Positions 34,189 through 39,123 of a DNA stretch of 39,123 bases are shown here, piece by piece. Numbering within the stretch: the first letter of the stretch is position 1; every line of letters starts with the position of its first letter. The translations under genes and the position numbers were made by a program. Location: positions 1-39,123 of the forward strand of contig SDNW01000011.1 of assembly GCA_004524725.1 (NCBI GenBank), given 5' to 3'. The DNA comes from Promethearchaeota archaeon. GTDB taxonomy: Archaea > Asgardarchaeota > Lokiarchaeia > Sigyniarchaeales > SOKP01. A model generated the notes under the pieces. The model saw only the letters and a program-made list of their open reading frames with translations. It did not search any database and had not been told where the DNA came from.

Positions 34189-34464
34189 TTATCGAGCGGA
34201 GACTCCATCCCATGCTTTTACTTCTGGATCCTCATATCCACATGCAGGACATTTTTGATTAACTTCCCACGCCTCTAAAGCAGGATGAACTCGAGTGAAT
34301 AATGAGCCACACTGTTTACACACTAAATATTTAGCACCACATCCATCGCACATTTTCAATTGACCATTCTCAACAAAGCGAAAAGTTCTTGACATCCATT
34401 CATCATGCACTAATCGGAAAGCTTCTCCACCACATTGGATACAATGCTTACCATCTTCTTCCAT
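34189..34464 (-). CDS. Small protein with four CxxC knuckles
   Basis: A 91-residue Cys-rich protein. Four pairs are evenly spread: C8/C11, C39/C42, C49/C52 and C72/C75, each followed by Gly or by a basic turn, which suggests two zinc ribbons. Intervening segments are short strands. It belongs to no family I can name with confidence; proteins of this sort act as zinc-ribbon adaptors in transcription, translation or tRNA modification. It is a single gene, with about 160 nt to the next gene upstream on the same strand. Confidence 0.65.
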   Translation of the reverse strand: MEEDGKHCIQCGGEAFRLVHDEWMSRTFRFVENGQLKMCDGCGAKYLVCKQCGSLFTRVHPALEAWEVNQKCPACGYEDPEVKAWDGVSAR

Positions 34465-34625
34465 ATTTTATCTCCTTAAAATTTTAGATTACTTTATTTT
34501 CTGATTTAACAAGATATTTAATAATAATATAATTAAAAATAAGTCTTTATGAATTTAAATTTACTCAAGTAAACGACTTGAGCTTAGATCATGAGGATAA
34601 AAATATAATTATTGGAAAGGTATAC

Positions 34626-34949
34626 TTACATTTTTAACTTTTTTGCACTATCATTCGTGGAACGTTCGGGATTTACTTTTTCGATTTCTCCTATTAATTG
34701 AAATACTTTATCATCGTTCAACGCTTCTCCGAATTTAATAAGCATTTCCTTCGAACCAACAAATAGTCCCTTGCGTTTCATCGGTTTTCCATCTTCTTTT
34801 AAAGGATTGACTTCCAGAAATAATAAAGCAGGTCTAGTTTTCGTAGCTGGGACTTTAACAACAGATACACCACCAACCGGTGTTGCCATTTTTTCCCAAT
34901 CTTTCCCATTTTTCAGATGCTCTCTTAATTGAGCTTCAATATCAGCCAT
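34626..34949 (-). CDS. Conserved-looking small protein, possibly PC4-like
   Basis: A 107-residue basic protein of unknown family. Residues 28-78 form a pattern of strands followed by a helix: VSVVKVPATKTRPALLFLEVNPLKED, then GKPMKRKGLFVGSKEMLIKFGEAL. The order strand, GKPMKRKG turn, strand, helix is reminiscent of PC4/Sub1 single-stranded-DNA-binding domains, but the resemblance is weak and I regard it as a hint only. A TATA-like stretch on the minus strand at about 34975-34984 is roughly 29 nt before the ATG, predicting a leaderless message. There are no cysteines. Confidence 0.5.
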   Translation of the reverse strand: MADIEAQLREHLKNGKDWEKMATPVGGVSVVKVPATKTRPALLFLEVNPLKEDGKPMKRKGLFVGSKEMLIKFGEALNDDKVFQLIGEIEKVNPERSTNDSAKKLKM

Positions 34950-35256
34950 AATTTTTTGTCTCCATTTTCTGTTTTTTATATACGTCTTATATACTAGGTG
35001 TTACATACAATGCCTTATATAAATATTTTTCGGTACATTTTTTAAGGAAAAGAGCAGATATCTTGAAAAAGTTGAAATCATCCATTCGTGTTTAGAAAAC
35101 TAAAAGATATTAATACTTTTTCTAATTTATATGTATTATATTGTTTCTGTCGGAATACTTGGGGTCAATTTCCATTGAAATCCTTATATATCACCTCTGT
35201 TATATGTTAATATATACGCTCATAATATGATTAAAAAATAGATGGTGATGTGAGTA
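34950..35256. other. Intergenic interval with divergent promoters
   Basis: No gene is apparent. It holds a TATA-like element for the minus-strand gene (34975-34984) and a TATA-like CTTATATA near 35183-35190 that would start the ribbon-helix-helix regulator transcript near 35210. The same CTTATATA octamer occurs at 34986-34993 and 35014-35021, which may only reflect AT-richness. Confidence 0.4.
35244..35249 (+). promoter_or_regulatory. Shine-Dalgarno GGTGAT of the RHH regulator gene
   Basis: GGTGAT is complementary to the archaeal 16S 3' end and lies 7 nt before ATG 35257. This small regulator therefore uses a ribosome site although it is the first gene of its unit. Confidence 0.5.
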
Positions 35257-35472
35257 ATGAAACTTATTTCAGTAAACCTACCTGAATCCTATTTAAAGGT
35301 TTTAGAAATCTTGGTTGCGGAAGGAAAGTTTCCGAATCGAAGTGAAGCCATTAGAGTAGGTATTAGAGATCTTATTAAGACAGAATATCTCATTGAAGAA
35401 TCAGTCAAAAGAAATTTAAACCCAAATATCATCGAATCAGAAATCGTAAATGGGATTGAAGAATTAATATAA
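35257..35472 (+). CDS. Ribbon-helix-helix (CopG/NikR-like) regulator
   Basis: A 71-residue DNA-binding protein. The N-terminal strand is KLISVNLPESYLKVLEILV, the antiparallel ribbon residue pattern that contacts the major groove, followed by helix 1 and the NRSEAIRVGIRDLI helix 2 typical of the CopG/Arc family. A short C-terminal extension of about 25 residues lacks the metal-sensing domain of NikR. No toxin partner or neighbouring operon is apparent, so the target is unknown; autoregulation is usual for the family. It converges on the giant repeat protein gene with a 44-nt T-rich gap. Confidence 0.85.
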   Translation: MKLISVNLPESYLKVLEILVAEGKFPNRSEAIRVGIRDLIKTEYLIEESVKRNLNPNIIESEIVNGIEELI

Positions 35473-35516
35473 TCCCTCTTTTTATTTTTTTTAAATTATT
35501 AATAATAATTAATTAG

Positions 35517-38500
35517 TTATTTATCCATTAGGTCTCGAACTTTTTTGCGTCTCTCTGCCCTTCTAGCGGCAATTTTCGCTCTTAAATCATCACTTTCTAG
35601 TTTTGGCTCGGGCTCTTTCTCTTTTGGTCTAATAGTCTCTTCTATTCCTAATTCTTTTTTATATGTATTGATTTTTTCCTCTAGAAGTGGAATATATTTA
35701 TCTCCTAATTTAGTTTCCTCTAAATTATAAATAACTTCGTTTAATTCTGAGATTGCTCTCATATATAGGTTTTTTGAAATTGACAATTGAGCTTTATCTA
35801 ACGCTTTGAAAGCAAGAGAATATTGGTTGCGATACTCGCTTTTTTCTATATCTTCAATTGCTATTAATGGAATTTGACTTGCATTCTCTAAGACTTTAAT
35901 TTTATTTTTTATTTGTTTAATAAGTTTATTGTTCCCAATTTTTTCTAACTTCCTTATTACGCGTTTGAATTTTAAGATTGCCTCATTATATTTAAGATCT
36001 TTAATAACAGAATTAGCATTTTCCATTTCCTCTTCAATTATTTTTTCTCGTTGTTTCCTCTTTTCTTCTTTTTTAGTTTTTTCCAGTTCCTGCTGCTTTA
36101 AATCTGCCTCTTTTAATAAAACTTCCAATTCTTTTCGTTCTTCCACCTTTTTCTCTTGGATTGCTTTAATCTTCTCTGTTTGCTTCATTTCCTTCTTAAG
36201 TATGAAAAGTAAATCATTATTAATTCGACTTACCTCATGTTGCCAATCCAGTTTTCCAAACAAATCTCTTCCCATGATATATTTTTCATACGCTTCTTCA
36301 AATTTCTTTCTGTCTTTCAACTTTGTACCTTCTTCTAATAATTTATACGCTTGGTCCGCGATTTCTTTTTCTCGTTCTTTCTCTTTTTGGAGCTCTAAAA
36401 ATTCTTGTCTTCTTTGTTCTTCTTGCATTTTTTTAAGATCTTGAGCTTTAGTGATTTGCTGTTTTATTTCTGATTCTAACCTTTTTCTTTCTTTTTCCCG
36501 TTCGAGAATGTACTTCTGCTCTTGTTCATATTTCTCCTTTTTTCGTTTAATAATTCCTACAGACTCATTTATCATTCTAATACCTTCTGGCCAATTGATT
36601 TTCGCAAAAATTTTTTCACTTTCCTGATAAAATTTTATGGCTTTTTCAAAATTATTTTGGGCGAGTTCTTTTTTTGCAAGGTCCATAAAGTTAAATGCTT
36701 GATCCTTCTTAGCTTCATATTCTAGTTGTTGCTTTCGTTTTAACTCAAGGGCTTTTGCTTTTTGTTTTTTCAATTCCTCTTCAGCCTCTTTAGCCAATTT
36801 GGACTCAATCTTCAGCTTTTTAAATTCTTCTTGTTCTTTTCTCATACGTTCATGCTCTAGGTATCTTAACCTTTCATCAGCATTCATTTTTTCCTTATAA
36901 TGATTAATTGTATTTACCAATTGAGATGCCTGCTCTACCCATCCAATCTCTTTAAATTTTTCTTGGGCAACTTTATAAGTGTTAATAATCTCTTGATAAG
37001 GTGACTTTATGCTAAGGATATCTTCTTTTTTTTTCAATTCATACTCTTTTGCCTTACTTTCTGCTCGATTAATCAATTCAAACACAAAATCCGCTTCCTT
37101 TGTTTTTTGCTGCTTTAATTTCTCTAATTCCATTCTTTTTTGTTCTTCAGCAAAAGACTGCCCCTCTTCATTTATTTTAGGGATCTGAGGTGTTATCTTC
37201 CCCTTTTTTAATTTCTCCATTTCAGTTTTTCTTAAATTATCGTCTCGAACTTTCTTTTGCTTATATAAGCTTATAGTATCGTTTAATTTTAGAGCTTCTT
37301 CCTTCCAGCCAATTTGTAATAACAATTTTCTTGCCTTTTCATAATTTTTAATTGCCATTTCATAAGGACTACTGATGGTTAATATTTCCTTTTTCAAACT
37401 CAATTCATAACTTTTAACTTCATTTTCAGTTTTATTAATTAAATCCATGGCCTCATTGAAAATTAAATCAGATTCATCTTGTTCCTCCTCTTTTATTTTT
37501 AATGCAATATATTTTGTGGAGTCTGTCTTCTGGGAAACTTTCATTGATTCCTCATATTGTAATTGCTTCCTGCGTTTTTCCTCTTCTAGTTCACGTAATT
37601 TGAAATCATTTTGCACCTTTTCTTGATAGATCTTAATCTGATTCGCGTATAATTCTGCTTCTCCTTGCCAACCTCGAGCATAAACCTTCTTCCTAATCTC
37701 ATCATAAATTTCTATAATTTGCTGATACGGACAGTGTAAATCGAAATTTCCTTTTTTTATCCCAACCTCATACTCACGAGCCATCTTTTCAGCTTGATTG
37801 ACCATCGAATCAATAAGATTTTCTAAATTGGAATCTAAATCCTCTTGTTCAGATTTAATTTGAGTAATATTGTTAATTTGGAGTTCACTTAATTCCTCTT
37901 TATCCAACTTTTTGAATTGTTCAAATTCTTCTTGTTTCTTTCTTTTTTCAAGTTCAGTTTTTCTTACATTATTTTCCTTTACCAATAATTCCTCATATTT
38001 CTTAATTTGAGTACTATATATTGCAATTTCTTCGTTTAATCCTTTTTCACTAGCCATATCTACGATTCTTGAATATATGTTGATAACATTAGGATATTTT
38101 GATTCAAGCGTTAAATCTCCTTTTTTTATAGCTTTCTTAAATTGTGAATCATATTCACGAGCCATTTGTTCAGCTTTATTAGCCATAAATTCGATCTGAT
38201 TTTTAATTTCAGCGTCTTGTCCTCCTTCTTCTTTCTCTAAACCTTGAACATACTGTATTCGTGAAGTATCTGGAGTCTCAGACTTTTTCACCCTCTGTAA
38301 TTCTTCATATTCTTTTTGCTTTCTAGCTTTTTCTTTTTCTATTTGTCGAATTCTTTCATCCTTTTCTAAAAGATCATTATATTTCTTTATCTGGGTACTG
38401 TAGATTGCGGCTTGATCTTTCCATCCTCTTTCTTCTACTCTTGTCTTAATTTCTTCATATATTTGAATAACTTTTGGATAAATGCATTCTTCGACTAGTT

Positions 38501-39123
38501 CTCCTTTTTTAATTGCTTTTTTCATATCAATATCATACTTTCTTGCCAGTTTTTCCGCCTCATCAATCATTTCAGAAATGCGCTTTTGAAATAGTTCCTC
38601 TTCTTGCTTCTTGGCATTGAATTGTGCAATTTTTTCAGCTTGAGTTTCAGTAATTTTTGCTTCTTGCACAACTGCATACTCAACCATCTTTGCTTCCTTC
38701 TGTTGCTCCAATTCCTTTCTCTCTCTTTCTTGAGCTTTAACTCTTTCAATTTCTTGAAGATAGCTTTCTCTTTGTTTTTCTAGATATGAAATTGTATTTC
38801 GAACTTTTTTACTTTCATTAATCCATCCAATTTGATCGAAGAGTGAGGCGCCTTCAAGATAGAGAGCAATCCCCTCCTCATATTGATGCACATTTGCTAA
38901 GTCTGAAGCCTTACCGATTTTCTCAAAAGCTTCATTGGATATAGTCTCTTCTCGGTGTTTTTCTTCTTCAAATGCTTTAAGCTTTTGAACTTTTAGCTCT
39001 TCGGGAGTAAGTTTTTTTTTCGCTTCTTCATTTTCTAAAACAAATTTCATTTCATTCTGCCTTCTTTTTTCACGTAGGAATTCTGCTTTTCTATTATAGC
39101 ATTCCTCAATGAGTTTATTTAAT
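35517..39123 (-). CDS. Giant coiled-coil/TPR-like repeat protein, 5' end beyond the window
   Basis: At least 1,201 residues. The frame stays open to the window edge, 24 codons beyond the ATG at 39050, so the N-terminus is missing. From the ATG onward it repeats a unit of about 115-135 residues: a tetratricopeptide-like helix pair with the signature (I/R)GW followed by a long Glu/Lys coiled coil. GW or equivalent positions fall near residues 75, 209, 336 (GL), 460, 581, 703, 819 (NW) and 935 (DW). The C-terminus is basic (AARRAERRKKVRDLMDK). No catalytic or membrane motif is seen. Such proteins are cytoskeletal, scaffolding or signalling in other organisms; here the function is unknown. Similar large coiled-coil repeat proteins are common in Asgard archaea. 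Confidence 0.8.
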   Translation of the reverse strand, partial: LNKLIEECYNRKAEFLREKRRQNEMKFVLENEEAKKKLTPEELKVQKLKAFEEEKHREETISNEAFEKIGKASDLANVHQYEEGIALYLEGASLFDQIGWINESKKVRNTISYLEKQRESYLQEIERVKAQERERKELEQQKEAKMVEYAVVQEAKITETQAEKIAQFNAKKQEEELFQKRISEMIDEAEKLARKYDIDMKKAIKKGELVEECIYPKVIQIYEEIKTRVEERGWKDQAAIYSTQIKKYNDLLEKDERIRQIEKEKARKQKEYEELQRVKKSETPDTSRIQYVQGLEKEEGGQDAEIKNQIEFMANKAEQMAREYDSQFKKAIKKGDLTLESKYPNVINIYSRIVDMASEKGLNEEIAIYSTQIKKYEELLVKENNVRKTELEKRKKQEEFEQFKKLDKEELSELQINNITQIKSEQEDLDSNLENLIDSMVNQAEKMAREYEVGIKKGNFDLHCPYQQIIEIYDEIRKKVYARGWQGEAELYANQIKIYQEKVQNDFKLRELEEEKRRKQLQYEESMKVSQKTDSTKYIALKIKEEEQDESDLIFNEAMDLINKTENEVKSYELSLKKEILTISSPYEMAIKNYEKARKLLLQIGWKEEALKLNDTISLYKQKKVRDDNLRKTEMEKLKKGKITPQIPKINEEGQSFAEEQKRMELEKLKQQKTKEADFVFELINRAESKAKEYELKKKEDILSIKSPYQEIINTYKVAQEKFKEIGWVEQASQLVNTINHYKEKMNADERLRYLEHERMRKEQEEFKKLKIESKLAKEAEEELKKQKAKALELKRKQQLEYEAKKDQAFNFMDLAKKELAQNNFEKAIKFYQESEKIFAKINWPEGIRMINESVGIIKRKKEKYEQEQKYILEREKERKRLESEIKQQITKAQDLKKMQEEQRRQEFLELQKEKEREKEIADQAYKLLEEGTKLKDRKKFEEAYEKYIMGRDLFGKLDWQHEVSRINNDLLFILKKEMKQTEKIKAIQEKKVEERKELEVLLKEADLKQQELEKTKKEEKRKQREKIIEEEMENANSVIKDLKYNEAILKFKRVIRKLEKIGNNKLIKQIKNKIKVLENASQIPLIAIEDIEKSEYRNQYSLAFKALDKAQLSISKNLYMRAISELNEVIYNLEETKLGDKYIPLLEEKINTYKKELGIEETIRPKEKEPEPKLESDDLRAKIAARRAERRKKVRDLMDK

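Noticed and set aside
35190-35249. ATCACC (35190-35195) complementary to the Shine-Dalgarno GGTGAT of the RHH gene, suggesting sequestration
   Set aside because: The first element overlaps the likely TATA box, so it would not be part of the transcript.

Overview
The window is AT-rich archaeal DNA. Its information-processing genes are archaeal/eukaryote-like: a TFB (TFIIB) transcription factor, replication factor C clamp-loader subunits, and TATA-type promoters (TTTAAATA-like boxes about 25-30 nt before short or absent leaders). A bacterial-type GrpE/DnaK/DnaJ/ClpB set, a tungsten aldehyde ferredoxin oxidoreductase, a branched-polyamine synthase and a very large coiled-coil/TPR-like repeat protein fit an Asgard (Lokiarchaeia-like) archaeon. 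That placement is inference from gene content and style; no marker here proves it. First genes of transcription units tend to be leaderless or short-leadered, while internal genes carry strong Shine-Dalgarno sites (GGAGG-type).

Layout. 1-2.9 kb: the C-terminal end of a CobN-like chelatase, an uncharacterised protein, a VOC-fold protein, then a minus-strand cluster of a methyltransferase and two DUF3795 Cys-rich proteins. 2.9-5.3 kb: a small winged-helix regulator behind a palindrome, a structured intergenic leader, and a FetA/FetB-like metal exporter whose ATPase gene is broken by a stop and a frameshift. 5.4-6.8 kb: a fused N4-bis(aminopropyl)spermidine synthase and S-adenosylmethionine decarboxylase, so one polypeptide could make decarboxylated SAM and use it. 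7.0-9.0 kb: a methyltransferase, a long noncoding interval with a convincing structured-RNA candidate, and two tiny genes. 9.0-13.0 kb: tungsten oxidoreductase, a helical protein of unknown role, and pyruvate kinase. 13.2-16.2 kb: a four-helix membrane protein, a zinc ribbon, a GATase1-like protein and an aldo/keto reductase with ferredoxin clusters.

16.3-24.6 kb: a second small-RNA candidate with an intrinsic-terminator-like end, then grpE-dnaK-dnaJ-clpB-tfb on the plus strand. A TFB ends the chaperone/disaggregase operon with a 1-nt gap to clpB, suggesting a stress-responsive general transcription factor; an inverted repeat lies near the predicted grpE transcription start. A coiled-coil winged-helix protein converges on it. 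24.7-29.8 kb: a membrane-anchored hydrolase, an MFS transporter, peptidase T and an ECF S-component-like protein. 30.0-34.0 kb: a GNAT acetyltransferase followed by three clamp-loader genes (RfcS, a paralogue with degraded Walker B, RfcL). 34.2-39.1 kb: small Cys-rich and nucleic-acid-binding-like proteins, a ribbon-helix-helix regulator, and a giant repeat protein that runs off the right edge.

The most unusual items are the BpsA-AdoMetDC fusion, the chaperone operon ending in TFB, the three-gene clamp-loader operon with a Walker B-degenerate member, and the structured RNA at about 7.9-8.0 kb. No tRNA, rRNA, CRISPR array, insertion sequence or integrase was recognised.
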